Assembly: GCF_015752205.1 (NCBI RefSeq) | Contig: NZ_JADOVG010000011.1 | Coordinates: forward strand, 103,960-167,959 | Direction: 5' to 3' | DNA: 64,000 nt | Source: Polaromonas sp. CG_9.7 | GTDB taxonomy: Bacteria; Pseudomonadota; Gammaproteobacteria; Burkholderiales; Burkholderiaceae_C | Part shown: in pieces, positions 35,211 through 46,057 of the stretch | Layout: the number at the start of each line of letters is the position of its first letter | Numbering within the stretch: the first letter of the stretch is position 1 | Translations under genes and position numbers: made by a program | The notes under the pieces: generated by a model | What the model saw: only the letters and a program-made list of their open reading frames with translations | What the model was told of the DNA's origin: nothing | The model's database searches: none

Positions 35211-35972
35211 GTGCGTACACTCGGAGACATGCTTTTTCGCCGATTCGACTATCTCGACGCCCTGCGCGGCCTGGCCATCCTCTGGATGACGGCCTATCAC
35301 TTGTGTTTTGACCTGAACCATTTTGGTTATCTGCAAGAGAATTTTTACTCGAATCCATTCTGGACATGGCAACGCACAGCGATCGTGACGCTGTTTCTGT
35401 TCACGGCTGGCTTGGGTCAGTCGGTGGCTTTTGATCAGCACCAGACGTGGGCGCGCTTTTGGCTGCGATGGTTTCAGGTGGCCGGTGCTGCTCTGCTGGT
35501 CAGCGCTGGCTCCTACGCCATGTATCCAGAAAGCTTTATTTATTTTGGCGTGTTGCATGGCATGGCTGTCATGCTGGTGCTCGTGCGGCTGACGGCAGGC
35601 TGGGGTCGGTGGTTGTGGCTGCTGGGCAGTGCGGCCATCGCCCTGAAGTTCATGGCCAGTGGCGCACATGCCCTGTGGCCCGCTCTTGATTTCCTGAATG
35701 ACAAAACGCTGAACTGGTTGGGGTTGATCAGCCGCAAGCCTGTCACCGAAGACTATGTTCCCCTGGTTCCCTGGCTTGGCGTGGTGTGGCTGGGCATGGC
35801 GGCGGGGAACTGGATGCTGCGCGCGCGGCCACAGTGGCTGGTTGCGCATTCCACCCCAGCCCCTCGTGCCATTAGCGCGTTGGCCACACTAGGGCGGTGG
35901 AGCCTGAGCTACTACCTGCTTCACCAGCCCGTGTTGATGGGTCTGCTGACAGTTTTGAGTTTTTTGAAGTAA
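35211..35972 (+). CDS. DUF1624/heparan-alpha-glucosaminide N-acetyltransferase-like membrane protein
   Basis: An inner-membrane protein of 253 residues with about seven hydrophobic helices. The N-terminal motif RFDYLDALRGLAILWM with YHLCFDLNHFG is the hallmark of the DUF1624 family, related to acyltransferase-3 and lysosomal heparan N-acetyltransferase, where the His would take part in acyl transfer. The start could be GTG 35211 or ATG 35229; either gives the same family N-terminus. The substrate is unknown. The 290 bp before it (34925-35210) hold no gene I can support. Confidence 0.8.
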   Translation: MRTLGDMLFRRFDYLDALRGLAILWMTAYHLCFDLNHFGYLQENFYSNPFWTWQRTAIVTLFLFTAGLGQSVAFDQHQTWARFWLRWFQVAGAALLVSAGSYAMYPESFIYFGVLHGMAVMLVLVRLTAGWGRWLWLLGSAAIALKFMASGAHALWPALDFLNDKTLNWLGLISRKPVTEDYVPLVPWLGVVWLGMAAGNWMLRARPQWLVAHSTPAPRAISALATLGRWSLSYYLLHQPVLMGLLTVLSFLK

Positions 35973-36197
35973 CTTTGGCCTCACTGCATTTATTGAAGGC
36001 GTCCCGGACTGAATCGCGCCCCGTCCTGGTTTGTCAGCTTTCGCAGGAGATCAGCCAGAAAGTTGCTTGCAGGTTACATGGCCATTTTCACGGTTCATAA
36101 AATGCTTGCTTGGGCAAACGGCCACGTCCTACAAAAGGGTTTGAATCGCTTGGGTATTGTTTTTGTTGGCAATCTCGCCGGCTCACCCCCAATATTC

Positions 36198-38648
36198 ATG
36201 CCTAAAACCAGCCCACCGGCCGATGGCCGAAAAAATACCGGAAAAAATTCTTCTGCCAGTGACACTTCCGCCAAGGCCTCTGCCCGTAATACCGACAGTG
36301 GCCCTGCCAAGCTAAACCCTGACTCAGGTGGTGACACGCAGGTTGAAAAAATGGTTCAGACCGAAACTTTGGTCGCTGCCATGCCTTTCAATTCGAGAAA
36401 ATCCGCTGAACACGGATTTGCCAATGCCATCGCGCCACAGCAGGGCGCCACCGTAAAGCCCGAGTCCAGGTTGCCTACAGGCAGCACGTTGTCTGAGCAC
36501 AACAGCAGTGACAAGACCGGAAGCGTCGTGCCCGAAGGCGTGAATGCTGCCATTGAGCCGCTGGACCGGGTTCGCGTGGATGCGTCGGGACAGATGCTGA
36601 CCACCAACATGGGCACGCGTATTTCGGATAACCAGAATTCGCTGAAACTCGGCCTGCGTGGCCCGGTATTGCTCGAAGATTTCATCTTTCGCGAGAAGAT
36701 GACGCATTTCGACCACGAACGCATTCCAGAACGCATCGTGCATGCGCGCGGTTCCGGCGCCCATGGCTATTTCGAATGCTACGAACCGCTGACGCAATAC
36801 ACCAAGGCCGCGCCTTTCAAGGAAGCCGGCAAGGTCACACCGGTGTTCGTGCGCTTTTCTACCGTCGCTGGCGAGCGCGGCTCCAAGGACACGGCCCGCG
36901 ATGTGCGCGGGTTTGCCGTCAAGTTATACACAGACGAGGGCAACTGGGACATTGTGGGTAACAACATGCCGGTGTTCTTCATTCAGGATGCGATCAAGTT
37001 CCCCGATCTGGTACATGCCGTGAAGCCCGAGCCGCACAACCAGATCCCGCAGGCTGCCAGCGCCCACGACACCTTCTGGGATTTCGTGTCGCTGATGCCT
37101 GAATCGACGCACATGCTGATGTGGCAGATGTCGGATCGCGCCATTCCGCGCAGCTTTGCCACGATGCAGGGTTTCGGCGTTCATACCTTTCGTTTTGTCA
37201 ACGACGCTGGCGAAGCGGTCTATGTCAAATTTCATTGGAATCCAAAGGCTGGCACGCATTCGCTGGTGTGGGACGAGGCCGTCAAGATTTCGGGCGCCGA
37301 TCCTGACTTCCATCGCCGCGACCTGTGGGAGCGTATCGAGTCGGGTGCCTATCCGGAATGGGAACTGGCAGTGCAAATTTTCACGGAAGAACAAGCCGAG
37401 CAATTCAGCTTCGACATCCTTGATGCCACAAAGATTGTTCCGGAAGAACTGGTCCCGCTCAAGACAGTCGGGCGCATGGTGTTGAACCGCAACCCGGACA
37501 ATTTCTTTGCCGAAACGGAACAAGTGGCTTTCGGAACGCAAAATATTATTCCAGGCATTGATTTCACGAACGATCCGCTTTTGACAGGACGCCACCATTC
37601 GTATGTGGACACCCAGTTGTCGCGTCTGGGCGGTCCGAACTTTCACGAAATCCCGATCAACGCCCCGATCGCTCCGATTTACAACAACCAGCGCGATGGC
37701 ATTCATCGGCAGGCAATTCCTCGCGGACGGGTTTCTTATGAACCCAACTCGCTGGCAGGCGGCTGTCCGTTTCAGGCGGGTGCGGCCCAGGGCTTTGTGA
37801 CCATGGCAAGACGGGCCGAGTCTCTGCAGCCTGAAGGCATGGTGCGCGGCAAGCCTGAGAAATTTGCTGACCACTACACCCAGGCCACGCTGTTCTATGA
37901 AAGCCAGACCTTGTCTGAAAAGGCGCACATTGCTGCTGCTTTTCGCTTCGAGTTGAGCAAGGTCACGGTGCCGGCGATTCGTCAGCGCACTGTGTCGATG
38001 CTGCGCAATGCGTCGGAAGAGCTGGCAGAAAAAGTGGCGGCGGGCTTGGGCATGGAACACATGCCGGACGCCATGCCGCTGGCTTTGGCGCAGCCTGCAG
38101 CACCCGAGGTAACCGTTTCACCGATGTTGTCGCTCATGGCGCGACCGGGTGATGGCAGCATCAGGGGGAGGAAGATTGCCTTGCTGATCGCGCGGGGTGT
38201 GGTGGCAAAGTCCATGGCGCAGGTGCAGTCTGCGTTACTGGCCGAAGGCGCTGTGGCGCGCTTGGTGGCGCCCCATATCGGTTCTGTGGCGGCGGTGGAC
38301 GGTGAGGTTTTGCAGGCGGATGCTTCGCTTGAAAATGAACCCGGTTTCCTGTTCGATGCGCTGGTTCTTCCTGATGGCCAAGCGGGTGTGGATGCACTGG
38401 CGATGGACGGTCACACGATGGAGTTCATCAAGGACCAGTACCGGCATGGCAAGACGATTCTGGTACTGGGCGCTTCAGCGGCGCTGATGGAAAAAGCCGG
38501 TATTCCAAGTGCCTTGCCCGATGGAAAACCCGATACCGGCATCATCGCCGGGCCACCGGAAAGCACTGCCAATGCGATAGAGAAGTTCCTCAAGGGCGTT
38601 GCGCAACACCGCCATCCGCAGCGAGAAACCGATCCTCCGAGCGTGTAG
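36198..38648 (+). CDS. katE: Large-subunit catalase HPII type
   Basis: A monofunctional heme catalase of clade 2, 816 residues from ATG 36198. The catalytic His region is [19 protein letters not shown]; the catalytic Asn is in [14 protein letters not shown]; the heme-ligand Tyr region is near [16 protein letters not shown]. The C-terminal 150 residues form the DJ-1/PfpI-like domain typical of large-subunit catalases ([16 protein letters not shown]). An N-terminal extension rich in Ser, Asp and Lys (first about 120 residues) resembles the flexible arm of HPII. A longer ORF begins at 36063, but similarity does not support it. It protects against hydrogen peroxide, usually under stationary-phase control; no regulator is adjacent. 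Confidence 0.94.
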   Translation: MPKTSPPADGRKNTGKNSSASDTSAKASARNTDSGPAKLNPDSGGDTQVEKMVQTETLVAAMPFNSRKSAEHGFANAIAPQQGATVKPESRLPTGSTLSEHNSSDKTGSVVPEGVNAAIEPLDRVRVDASGQMLTTNMGTRISDNQNSLKLGLRGPVLLEDFIFREKMTHFDHERIPERIVHARGSGAHGYFECYEPLTQYTKAAPFKEAGKVTPVFVRFSTVAGERGSKDTARDVRGFAVKLYTDEGNWDIVGNNMPVFFIQDAIKFPDLVHAVKPEPHNQIPQAASAHDTFWDFVSLMPESTHMLMWQMSDRAIPRSFATMQGFGVHTFRFVNDAGEAVYVKFHWNPKAGTHSLVWDEAVKISGADPDFHRRDLWERIESGAYPEWELAVQIFTEEQAEQFSFDILDATKIVPEELVPLKTVGRMVLNRNPDNFFAETEQVAFGTQNIIPGIDFTNDPLLTGRHHSYVDTQLSRLGGPNFHEIPINAPIAPIYNNQRDGIHRQAIPRGRVSYEPNSLAGGCPFQAGAAQGFVTMARRAESLQPEGMVRGKPEKFADHYTQATLFYESQTLSEKAHIAAAFRFELSKVTVPAIRQRTVSMLRNASEELAEKVAAGLGMEHMPDAMPLALAQPAAPEVTVSPMLSLMARPGDGSIRGRKIALLIARGVVAKSMAQVQSALLAEGAVARLVAPHIGSVAAVDGEVLQADASLENEPGFLFDALVLPDGQAGVDALAMDGHTMEFIKDQYRHGKTILVLGASAALMEKAGIPSALPDGKPDTGIIAGPPESTANAIEKFLKGVAQHRHPQRETDPPSV

Positions 38649-38663
38649 TGGCGCGACTGACAT

Positions 38664-38693
38664 AAAAAAACGCGGCCTTGGCCGCGTTTTTTT
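38664..38693. terminator. Strong bidirectional rho-independent terminator
   Basis: AAAAAAA-CGCGGCC-TT-GGCCGCG-TTTTTTT: a GC stem flanked by a perfect A tract and T tract, placed between convergent katE and the parvulin gene, so it can stop transcription from both sides. Confidence 0.95.
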
Positions 38694-38711
38694 ATGATTC
38701 AAGCACTCTGC

Positions 38712-39494
38712 TTATTCGATCTTGGCTTTCTTGCGCAAATCTTCCTGGAAGGCTGCGAGCTTTTGCTGCTGCATCTGCTGGGCAATTTGCGGCTTGACTT
38801 CTTCAAACGCAGGCAGTTGCGCCGAGCGGATGTCGTCCACCCGGATGATGTGATAGCCGAATTGCGACTTGACCGGCTTATCGGTCGTCTGGCCTTTGCT
38901 CAACTTGAGCAGCGCTTCGGTGAATTCAGGCACGTAGCTGGACGGATTGGCCCAGTCCAGATCGCCGCCCTTGGCGCCGGAGCCTGGGTCTTTCGATTGC
39001 TTTTTGGCGATGTCCTCGAACTTGCCGCCTTTTTTCAGGCTCGCAATGATGGCATTCGCTTCAGACTCCTTTTCGACCAGGATGTGGCGTGCCTTGTATT
39101 CCTTGCCGCCGTTGGCCGCCGCAAATTTGTCGTATTCGGCCTTCAGGTCGGCATCGGTGACCGGATTGGTCTTTTGGTAATTGGCGAACAGTTCGCGGAT
39201 CATCAGGGTCTGGCGGGCCAGTTCCATTTGCGCCTTGAAGTCGTCGCTGGCAGCAATTCCCTGCTTTTCGGCTTCCTGCATGAACACTTCACGGGCAATG
39301 ACTTCTTCGCGCAATTGCCCTTCCATTTCCGGCGTGACCGGGCGACCGGCCTTGGCAACTTGCTGGGCCAGTGCGTCCAGCCGGGTTTTGGGAACAGCCT
39401 TGCCATTGACGATGGCAAGGTTTTGGGCCATGGCGCCAGCGCTCAGCGCCAGCAGGCTCGCCATGGCCGTGGCCAATAAAATTTGTTTCTTCAT
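38712..39494 (-). CDS. Periplasmic parvulin-type peptidyl-prolyl isomerase
   Basis: A 260-residue secreted folding factor. A signal peptide is clear (MKKQILLATAMASLLALSAG, cleavage probably after AMA). The parvulin domain spans residues about 130-225 with YKARHILVEKESEANAII, the SKDPGSGAKGGDLDW segment and FGYHIIRVDD; N- and C-terminal helices resemble PrsA/SurA-type chaperone arms. It isomerises prolyl bonds in exported proteins. The ATG at 39494 gives the canonical signal peptide; one more in-frame ATG is two codons upstream. bolA and yciB follow upstream on the same strand. Confidence 0.93.
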   Translation of the reverse strand: MKKQILLATAMASLLALSAGAMAQNLAIVNGKAVPKTRLDALAQQVAKAGRPVTPEMEGQLREEVIAREVFMQEAEKQGIAASDDFKAQMELARQTLMIRELFANYQKTNPVTDADLKAEYDKFAAANGGKEYKARHILVEKESEANAIIASLKKGGKFEDIAKKQSKDPGSGAKGGDLDWANPSSYVPEFTEALLKLSKGQTTDKPVKSQFGYHIIRVDDIRSAQLPAFEEVKPQIAQQMQQQKLAAFQEDLRKKAKIE

Positions 39495-39602
39495 GATCAA
39501 GGGGAAATCTTTAGAAAGGATGGTTGAGGAGAAGGATGGTTCCAGCCGGCAGGCCGGTACTGTTGCAAAAGATCCTGGCGGGTCGGTTTGAACCGAAGAC
39601 CC

Positions 39603-39902
39603 TCAAGCGTCTTTAACGATTTCAATGGCCAGCGCATGCAGGCCCTGGTCGATGAAATTTTGCATTGCATCATACACAAGCCTGTGGCAGGCCACCCGGC
39701 TCTTGCCGGCAAATGCGGGGCTGGCAATGCGAACCCGAAAATGCGAACCGAATCCCTGGGCATTGGCACCCGAATGGCCGGCATGGGCAGCGCTTTCGTC
39801 CAGAACTTCCAGCTGGGTCGGTGCAAGGCGCAAGCGGAGTTGCTGCTCGATTTCCTTGACGCGCACGGGCAGGGCGGTGTTTTCACTGGGAGCGTTGCTC
39901 AT
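39603..39902 (-). CDS. bolA: BolA family protein
   Basis: A 99-residue BolA-type protein. The core class-II KH-like fold is visible: RVKEIEQQLRLRLAPTQLEV, the loop HAGHSGANAQGFGSHFRVRI and the conserved invariant-His region SRVACHRLVYDAM. BolA proteins partner monothiol glutaredoxins in iron-sulfur trafficking and can affect transcription and cell shape. The start overlaps the yciB stop by 4 bp, so it is translationally coupled, and it lies about 110 bp before the parvulin gene; yciB-bolA-ppi is a frequent order in Burkholderiales. Confidence 0.94.
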   Translation of the reverse strand: MSNAPSENTALPVRVKEIEQQLRLRLAPTQLEVLDESAAHAGHSGANAQGFGSHFRVRIASPAFAGKSRVACHRLVYDAMQNFIDQGLHALAIEIVKDA

Positions 39903-40525
39903 GGTGTGGTGTCCGGCTTGATGTGCTTGTTAAGAAAAAATGCCTGCGCCAGGATGAACACCAGCATCAGGCCCATGCCACCGAACAACTTGAAATTGAC
40001 CCAGGTGCTGGTAGGAAAGTTGAAGGCCACCCACAAATTGATGAGCCCCATGACGGCGAAAAATGCCACCCAGCTGAAGTTGACCTTGCGCCACACCGCA
40101 TCGGGCAGGCTCATCTGGGCGCCCATCAGCGACTTGATGCCGTTTTTCCGGAACACCAGTTCGCCCACCAGCAGTGACGCGCCCATCACCCAGTAAAGCA
40201 CCGTCGGCTTCCACTTGATGAAGCTTTCGCTGTGAAAGTAGATAGTGGCACTGCCCAGCGCCGTGACCAGCCCGAGGCTGATCCAGAGCATCGTGTCCAC
40301 CTTGCGGCGGCTCGCCTTGAGCCACAGGATTTGCGCCAGGGTGGCCACAATCACGACCACCGTGGCCAGCAGCACCGGTGCCTCGGCCGGGCCAACGACA
40401 CCGCCCGACACCATGAAGCCCAGCCAGTCAGTGGCGGCGCTGGCTGCCCAGTCCTTGTTGCCTTCGGCGTACTTGAACATGCCGAAGAACAAGGCAATCG
40501 GCAAGAAATCGAACAAAATTTTCAT
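39899..40525 (-). CDS. yciB: Intracellular septation protein YciB/IspZ
   Basis: A 208-residue inner-membrane protein with five or six hydrophobic segments. Family motifs are the N-terminal MKILFDFLPIALFFGMFKYA, KWKPTVLYWVMGASLLVGE and the WRKVNFSWVAFFAVMGLINL region. It is involved in cell-envelope synthesis and septation; the molecular role is unclear. It is coupled to bolA by a 4-bp overlap. Confidence 0.93.
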   Translation of the reverse strand: MKILFDFLPIALFFGMFKYAEGNKDWAASAATDWLGFMVSGGVVGPAEAPVLLATVVVIVATLAQILWLKASRRKVDTMLWISLGLVTALGSATIYFHSESFIKWKPTVLYWVMGASLLVGELVFRKNGIKSLMGAQMSLPDAVWRKVNFSWVAFFAVMGLINLWVAFNFPTSTWVNFKLFGGMGLMLVFILAQAFFLNKHIKPDTTP

Positions 40526-40625
40526 GGCGTGATTATGGCGGAGCGGTTTTGGTTTTAAAGAAGCACCAGAGGCTCATTCCGGAATTCGCAAAACAGCCAG
40601 TCATGGTGCTGGAACGCGTTTTAGA

Positions 40626-40717
40626 CCAGCAGGGGCCGCGGAACCGGCTTAGCCGGGCCGCTGGCGCAGCGGACCCCTCGGGGGGCAGCAAACCACACGC
40701 AGTGGGGAGCGTGGGGG
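40626..40717 (-). repeat. GC-rich stop-codon-associated repeat, copy D (after msrB)
   Basis: About 92 bp: CCAGCAGGGGCCGCGGAACC, GGCTTAGCCGGGCCGCTGG, GACCCCTCGGGGGGCAGC, AACCACACGCAGTGGGGAGC, GTGGGGG. It ends one nucleotide from the msrB stop codon (40719-40721), in the same orientation relative to the gene as the other copies. Confidence 0.9.
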
Positions 40718-40718
40718 T

Positions 40719-41129
40719 TCAACGCTTCTTGAAATCGAGCGAAGCAGAGTTCATGCAATAGCGCAGACCGGTATCGGTCGGTCCATCGGGAAACACGTGG
40801 CCCAGGTGCGCGCCGCAATTGGCGCAAACCGTCTCGGTGCGCGTCATGCCGTGGGCGCGGTCCACATGTTCTTCAATTGCGCTGTCCTTGATTTCCTCGG
40901 AAAAGCTCGGCCAGCCGCAGCCCGCGTCGAACTTGGCCGACGAGTTGAACAGCTCGGCGTCGCAGCAGATGCAGCGGTAGGTGCCTTCGGCCTGGTTGGT
41001 ATCGTATTTGCCGGTGAACGGGCGCTCGGTCGCGGCATGGCGGGTGACATCGAAAGCCACGGGTTCCGCGCCTTTTTCAGCCAGTACGGCTTTCCATTCG
41101 GCATCGGTTTTCTGGATTTTGGCGCTCAT
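40719..41129 (-). CDS. msrB: Peptide methionine-R-sulfoxide reductase
   Basis: A 136-residue reductase repairing the R-sulfoxide of methionine in proteins. Both zinc Cys pairs are present ([11 protein letters not shown] and [12 protein letters not shown]), plus the substrate motif [10 protein letters not shown] and the catalytic Cys in RYCMNSASL. It is cytosolic (no signal peptide). The neighbour upstream on the same strand is selO, another protein linked to redox homeostasis; the gap between them is about 45 bp. Confidence 0.96.
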   Translation of the reverse strand: MSAKIQKTDAEWKAVLAEKGAEPVAFDVTRHAATERPFTGKYDTNQAEGTYRCICCDAELFNSSAKFDAGCGWPSFSEEIKDSAIEEHVDRAHGMTRTETVCANCGAHLGHVFPDGPTDTGLRYCMNSASLDFKKR

Positions 41130-41175
41130 GATCTGGTTCCTGTTCTATGGGATTAGTGGTGGGCGTGAGGAGTGA

Positions 41176-42669
41176 TTACGAACTGCAGCTGATGGAGATC
41201 GACGAAGCCCAATCAGGCGGAAAGCCGGCCAGAGGCTCCTGCCCGGGATGTTCGTCGAACGGCGCCTGCAGCAAAGCAAGCAAGGTGTCGACTTTTGAAA
41301 AGTCTTTGAGCTTCGCCGCCTGGATGGCTTCTTCGCCCAAGTGGTTACGCAGCACGTATTTCGGATTGGATTTAAGCATCAAATCGGCTCTTTGCGCAAT
41401 ATCCACGGCCGTTATTCGCTCTGAATATTGTAGCGCCCAGGCATTGAACGATTCCAGGTCGAAAAACAGGTCGCGCACCGGCTCATGGCCGCTTTGCGCG
41501 GTGAAGTTGCCCAACCGGCGCCAGAAGATCGTGTAGTCCACCTTGTTGGCCGCCAGCAGCCGGAAGGTGTTTTCAATCAACGCCTGGTCGCCTTCCTGCG
41601 CATCAGGCAAGCCCAGCTTGGCACGCATCCGGGCCTGCAGGGCTTCGGGAAACACGGTTTTAAACGATTCCAGTGCAGCCAGCGCGTCTTCCTGGTTGTC
41701 AATCAGTGGCAGCAAGGCCTGGCCCAGGCAAAACAGGTTCCAGTACGCCATATTGGGCTGCTTGTTGTAGGCATAGCGGCCCTGTTCGTCCGAATGGTTG
41801 CAAATATGGCCGGGGTCGAACGCATCAAGAAACTGGAACGGGCCGTAGTCAATCGTCAGGCCGAGGATGCTCATGTTGTCGGTGTTCATCACGCCGTGGC
41901 AAAAGCCGACGGCCTGCCAGGCCGCCACCATGTGTGCAGTGCGTTCGCTGACCGCCTGAAGAAAGGCCGCATAGGGCTGCTTCGCTTCCCGGCATTCGGG
42001 ATAAAAACGGTCGATGACGTAATCGGCCAGGGCTTTCAACTGTTCAGGCTGGTTGCGGTAGCTGAAATGTTCGAAGTGGCCGAAACGAATAAAGCTTGGC
42101 GCGGTTCGCGTCACGACGGACGCGGTTTCAATTTCTTCACGACGCACCGGGGCGTCGGAGCCGGTCACGCACAGTGCGCGAGTGGTCGGTATGCCCAACC
42201 CATGCATGGCTTCGGAACACAAAAATTCACGGATCGAGCTGCGCAACACAGCACGGCCATCGCCCATGCGTGAATACGGTGTTTTGCCCGCGCCCTTGAG
42301 CTGGATTTCGCGGGGTCCCTTCGGCGTCTGCAACTCGCCGAGCAGGATGGCCCGGCCATCGCCCAGTTGACCAGCCCAGACGCCGAACTGGTGTCCGCTG
42401 TACACACTGGCCAGCGGCCGCGTGCCTTGCAGTTGCTGATTTCCGGTGAGGGCGGCCAGTACGTCGGCCGATTCGAGCCACTCGTCCTGCAACCCCAGTT
42501 CGCGGGCCAGCGCGCGGTTGCGTCCGACCCAATAGGGCGTAGGCAGCGGACGGGGCTGCAGTTCGGTATAAAAATCCGGGCCCAGCGTGGCAAATGAATG
42601 GGTCCAGACCCGATCAGGCACGGCAGACGGCGGGTGGATGAAGGAAGGTGTGTCGAAGGCAGTGCTCAT
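41176..42669 (-). CDS. selO: SelO/YdiU protein adenylyltransferase
   Basis: A pseudokinase-fold enzyme of 497 residues that transfers AMP to Ser, Thr or Tyr of target proteins. Family features: [38 protein letters not shown] and [20 protein letters not shown]. The C-terminus ends SISCSS, the place where eukaryotic SelO has selenocysteine followed by Ser-Ser; here it is the Cys version. I start at ATG 42669 ([10 protein letters not shown]); the longer ORF is unsupported. Near residue 415 a short-repeat-like core lies in the coding sequence (41418-41434). It probably shares a transcript with msrB. Confidence 0.94.
   Translation of the reverse strand: MSTAFDTPSFIHPPSAVPDRVWTHSFATLGPDFYTELQPRPLPTPYWVGRNRALARELGLQDEWLESADVLAALTGNQQLQGTRPLASVYSGHQFGVWAGQLGDGRAILLGELQTPKGPREIQLKGAGKTPYSRMGDGRAVLRSSIREFLCSEAMHGLGIPTTRALCVTGSDAPVRREEIETASVVTRTAPSFIRFGHFEHFSYRNQPEQLKALADYVIDRFYPECREAKQPYAAFLQAVSERTAHMVAAWQAVGFCHGVMNTDNMSILGLTIDYGPFQFLDAFDPGHICNHSDEQGRYAYNKQPNMAYWNLFCLGQALLPLIDNQEDALAALESFKTVFPEALQARMRAKLGLPDAQEGDQALIENTFRLLAANKVDYTIFWRRLGNFTAQSGHEPVRDLFFDLESFNAWALQYSERITAVDIAQRADLMLKSNPKYVLRNHLGEEAIQAAKLKDFSKVDTLLALLQAPFDEHPGQEPLAGFPPDWASSISISCSS
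41418..41434. repeat. Short interspersed repeat, degenerate 17-bp core (inside selO)
   Basis: GCTCT-GAATATT-GTAGC, one mismatch in each arm; the flank GCAAAGAGCC resembles the ligA copy. Assignment is tentative because the core is degenerate. Confidence 0.4.
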
Positions 42670-42865
42670 GACTTTATTGTGCAATGCGGCAAGCAGCCCT
42701 GTGCAGCAAGGGGTAAGTATTGTGTTTTGGCATGCAGGCTGTCGCCAAGGAGCGCCAAATACGGACTTTCCCGAGGCGGGTCGGGAATATCGGCCTGTAC
42801 CATGCACACAGGTTTAAAAATTTTCATGACATGCCCGGCCGGGCAATAAAAAAAGGACGCAGACG

Positions 42866-44497
42866 ATGTTAGGTTTAATGCAGAACCAGCCCTTGCTGAT
42901 TTCATCACTGATCGAGTTTGCTGCGCGCCACCATGGCGACGCTGAAATCGTCTCGCGCCGGGTCGAGGGTGACATCCACCGCTACACCTACCGTGAATCC
43001 GCCCGGCGCTCGCGCCAGGTGGCGCATGCGCTGAATGCGTTGAATCTGGCATTTGGTGACCGGGTGGCGACGCTGGCCTGGAACGGCTACCGGCATTTCG
43101 AGCTGTACTACGGCGTCAGCGGTTCGGGCCGGGTGCTGCACACCATCAACCCGCGCCTGCACCCCGAGCAGATTGCCTGGATTGCCAACCATGCCGAAGA
43201 CCAGGTGCTTTGTTTTGACCTGAGCTTCCTGCCGCTGGTGCAGGCGGTGCATGCCAACTGCACCACCATCAAACATTACATCGCCCTGTGCGATGCCGAC
43301 AAGCTGCCTGCGGATTCAGGCATTCCCAACCTGCAAAGCTACGAAAGCTGGATGGGCGGGCAACCGGGCGATTACGACTGGCCGACTTTCGATGAAAACA
43401 CAGCGTCGAGCATGTGCTACACCAGCGGCACCACCGGCCATCCCAAGGCGGCGCTGTACAGCCACCGCTCCAGCACGCTGCATGCGTTTGCGGCGGCCTT
43501 GCCCGACGTGATGAGCATTTCTGCGCGCGATGCGATTTTGCCGGTCGTGCCGATGTTCCACGTCAATGCTTGGGGCATTCCGTATTCAGCGGCGCTGACC
43601 GGCGCCAAACTGGTGTTTCCCGGCCCGGCAATGGACGGCAAGTCGGTGTACGAGTTGATCGAAGCCGAAAAAGTCACCTACGCGGCTGGCGTGCCGACTG
43701 TCTGGCAGATGCTGCTGACGCACATGAAACCCCAAGGACTGCGTTTCTCCACCTTGCGCCGGACAGTGATTGGCGGCTCGGCGTGCCCGCCAGCCATGAT
43801 CAAGGCGTTCAACGATGACTACGGCGTGGAAGTGCTGCATGCCTGGGGCATGACCGAGATGAGTCCGCTGGGCACGTTGTGCACCCTGAAGAACAAGCAC
43901 GACAGTCTGTCTGACGACGAGAAGATGAAAATTCGCCTCAAGCAGGGGCGAGCCATTTATGGCGTGGACATGAAAATCGTTGACAGCGCGGGCAAGGAAC
44001 TGCCCTGGGATGGCAAGACCTATGGCGACCTGCTGGTCAAGGGGCCGTGGATCATCCGTGAATACTACAAGGGCACAAGCGACCCGCTGGTGGATGGCTG
44101 GTTTCCGACCGGCGATGTGGCAACCATTGACGCCGACGGCTACATGCAGATCACCGACCGCAGCAAGGACGTGATCAAGTCGGGCGGTGAATGGATCAGC
44201 TCGATCGACATCGAAAACATCGCCGTGGCGCATCCCTCGGTGCTCATGGCCGCATGCATCGGCATGGTGCATCCGAAATGGGACGAGCGGCCTATCGTTG
44301 CCGTTGTGAAAAAACCGGGCATGGACGTGAGCCGCGATGAACTGCTGGCTTTCTACGAGGGCAAGACCGCCAAATGGCAGATTCCTGATGACGTGGTGTT
44401 CGTCGATGCCATTCCCCTGGGCGCGACCGGAAAGATGCTCAAGACGCGCCTGCGCGAGCTGCTCAAGGATTACCAGTTGCCAGAAATCCAAAAGTGA
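42866..44497 (+). CDS. Medium/long-chain acyl-CoA ligase (AMP-forming)
   Basis: A 543-residue member of the acyl-adenylate superfamily that activates a carboxylic acid to its CoA ester. Motifs: [19 protein letters not shown] (P-loop, near residue 185), [14 protein letters not shown] (near 325), [12 protein letters not shown] and [16 protein letters not shown] (hinge and C-terminal domain), and the catalytic Lys in [15 protein letters not shown]. The closest subgroup seems to be the fatty-acyl/methylmercaptopropionate-CoA ligases (DmdB-like). It opens the Liv-transporter and beta-oxidation region, which suggests that it activates an acid imported by the adjacent ABC system. The exact chain length is not readable. 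Confidence 0.9.
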   Translation: MLGLMQNQPLLISSLIEFAARHHGDAEIVSRRVEGDIHRYTYRESARRSRQVAHALNALNLAFGDRVATLAWNGYRHFELYYGVSGSGRVLHTINPRLHPEQIAWIANHAEDQVLCFDLSFLPLVQAVHANCTTIKHYIALCDADKLPADSGIPNLQSYESWMGGQPGDYDWPTFDENTASSMCYTSGTTGHPKAALYSHRSSTLHAFAAALPDVMSISARDAILPVVPMFHVNAWGIPYSAALTGAKLVFPGPAMDGKSVYELIEAEKVTYAAGVPTVWQMLLTHMKPQGLRFSTLRRTVIGGSACPPAMIKAFNDDYGVEVLHAWGMTEMSPLGTLCTLKNKHDSLSDDEKMKIRLKQGRAIYGVDMKIVDSAGKELPWDGKTYGDLLVKGPWIIREYYKGTSDPLVDGWFPTGDVATIDADGYMQITDRSKDVIKSGGEWISSIDIENIAVAHPSVLMAACIGMVHPKWDERPIVAVVKKPGMDVSRDELLAFYEGKTAKWQIPDDVVFVDAIPLGATGKMLKTRLRELLKDYQLPEIQK

Positions 44498-44638
44498 TCG
44501 ACGTGTTGGCCCCAGCCAGTCACGCGAGCGACATGAGATAGGGCATTCCCTGACAGGATGCAAAGCCTTTTCCCCTAACCTTTGCCGTTGACCCGTTTCG
44601 TTAACTCGCCGTTTCATAAATTATTCAGGAGACAAGGG

Positions 44639-45943
44639 ATGACAACCCAGCGCAATTTTGTTCGCAGGCACATTGGTATTGCCATGGCGGTATCGGCCCT
44701 GCTTTGCTCGGGGCTGAGCCTGGCCCAGACGCCCGCGCCTGCCAAGGCAGCTGCGCCGGCAGCTGGCGCGGTGAACCTGAACCAGACGGTGAAAATCGCC
44801 TGGCTCGACCCCTTGTCCGGTTTGATGGCAGCGGTGGGAAACAACCAGCTCAAGAGCTTCCAGTTCCTGGCTGAGCGTTTCAGCCAGAAAAACAAGGCCG
44901 GCGTGAAGTTCGAGATCATCGGCATCGACAACAAGCTCAGCCCGCAGGAAACCACCAACGCGCTCAAGTCGGCCATTGACCAGGGCGCCCGCTATGTGGT
45001 GCAGGGCAACGGCTCCGGCCCGGCGCTGGCCATCATTGATGCGCTGTCCAAGTACAACGAGCGCAATCCGGGCAAGGAAGTCGTTTACCTGAACTATGCC
45101 GCTGTCGACCCGGACCTGACCAACAGCAAGTGCGACTACTGGCATTTCCGGCTTGATGCGGACACCTCGATGAAGATGCAGGCACTGACGGCCTTCATGA
45201 AGGACCAGACTGACATCAAGAAGGTCTACCTGATCAACCAGAACTACTCGCACGGCCAGCAGGTTTCGAAGTTTGCCAAGGCCAACCTGGCCACCAAGCG
45301 GCCCGACATCCAGATTGTTGGCGACGACCTGCATCCGCTGGCACAGGTGCGCGATTTCGCTCCCTATGTTGCCAAGATCAAGCAGTCGGGTGCCGACACC
45401 GTCATCACCGGAAACTGGGGCTCGGACCTGGCGCTGCTGATCAAGGCTGCCAACGAGGCCGGTTTGGACAACGTGAAGTTCTACACCTACTATGGCGGCG
45501 TCACCGGCACGCCATCTGCCATGGGCGCTGCTGCGGCCGGTCGGGTTTATCAGGTTTCCTACAACCACCTCAACCTGGGTGGCGACATCCAGCAGGCAAT
45601 GGCTGAATTCAAGAAAAAGTTTGATGACGACATGTACACCGGCGCCATCTACCACGCCTTCAGCATCCTGACCGAAGCCATGGCCCAGGCCAAGTCAACC
45701 GAGCCCGCGCTGGTCGCCAAGGCCATGGAGGGCCTGCGCTTCAAGAGCTTCAACGGGGAGGTCGAAATGCGCAAGTCTGATCATCAGTTGCAGCAGGGCC
45801 TGTTCATTGACCGCTGGGAAAAAGCCGGCGGCAAATACCCGTATGACGCTGAAAACACCGGATACACATTTGTGCCGGTGAAGTACTACGAAGCCTATGT
45901 GGCCAGCACGCCGACCTCGTGCCAGATGAAGCGGCCTTCCTGA
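44639..45943 (+). CDS. Periplasmic substrate-binding protein of a Liv/HAAT-type ABC transporter
   Basis: A 434-residue binding protein of the branched-chain amino acid (HAAT) family. A signal peptide precedes the likely cleavage site in SGLSLAQTPA, and a Pro/Ala-rich linker follows. The mature part starts VKIAWLDPLSGLMAAVGNN, with the typical two-lobed peripla-BP_6 pattern (FEIIGIDNKLSPQETTNALK; ITGNWGSDLALLIKAANEAG). The ATG at 44639 follows CAGGAG. Many Burkholderiales HAAT binding proteins in acyl-CoA gene clusters bind aromatic or fatty acids rather than leucine, so the ligand is left open. A hairpin separates it from the permease genes. Confidence 0.92.
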   Translation: MTTQRNFVRRHIGIAMAVSALLCSGLSLAQTPAPAKAAAPAAGAVNLNQTVKIAWLDPLSGLMAAVGNNQLKSFQFLAERFSQKNKAGVKFEIIGIDNKLSPQETTNALKSAIDQGARYVVQGNGSGPALAIIDALSKYNERNPGKEVVYLNYAAVDPDLTNSKCDYWHFRLDADTSMKMQALTAFMKDQTDIKKVYLINQNYSHGQQVSKFAKANLATKRPDIQIVGDDLHPLAQVRDFAPYVAKIKQSGADTVITGNWGSDLALLIKAANEAGLDNVKFYTYYGGVTGTPSAMGAAAAGRVYQVSYNHLNLGGDIQQAMAEFKKKFDDDMYTGAIYHAFSILTEAMAQAKSTEPALVAKAMEGLRFKSFNGEVEMRKSDHQLQQGLFIDRWEKAGGKYPYDAENTGYTFVPVKYYEAYVASTPTSCQMKRPS

Positions 45944-46008
45944 AAAGGCAGTTTCCAAGGCCTTTGACTTAAAGCTGACAAGCGCTGATAGACCAACTTT
46001 CATCCTCC

Positions 46009-46034
46009 AAGGCCCGACAAGCTCGGGCCTTTCT
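46009..46034 (+). terminator. Terminator/attenuator between the binding-protein and permease genes
   Basis: AAGGCCCGA-CAAGC-TCGGGCCTT followed by TCT: a 9-bp perfect stem with a short U-rich end. In liv-type operons a partial terminator here lets the binding protein be made in excess over the permease. Confidence 0.85.
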
Positions 46035-46057
46035 AATTATTTTCCGGGCACGACACA

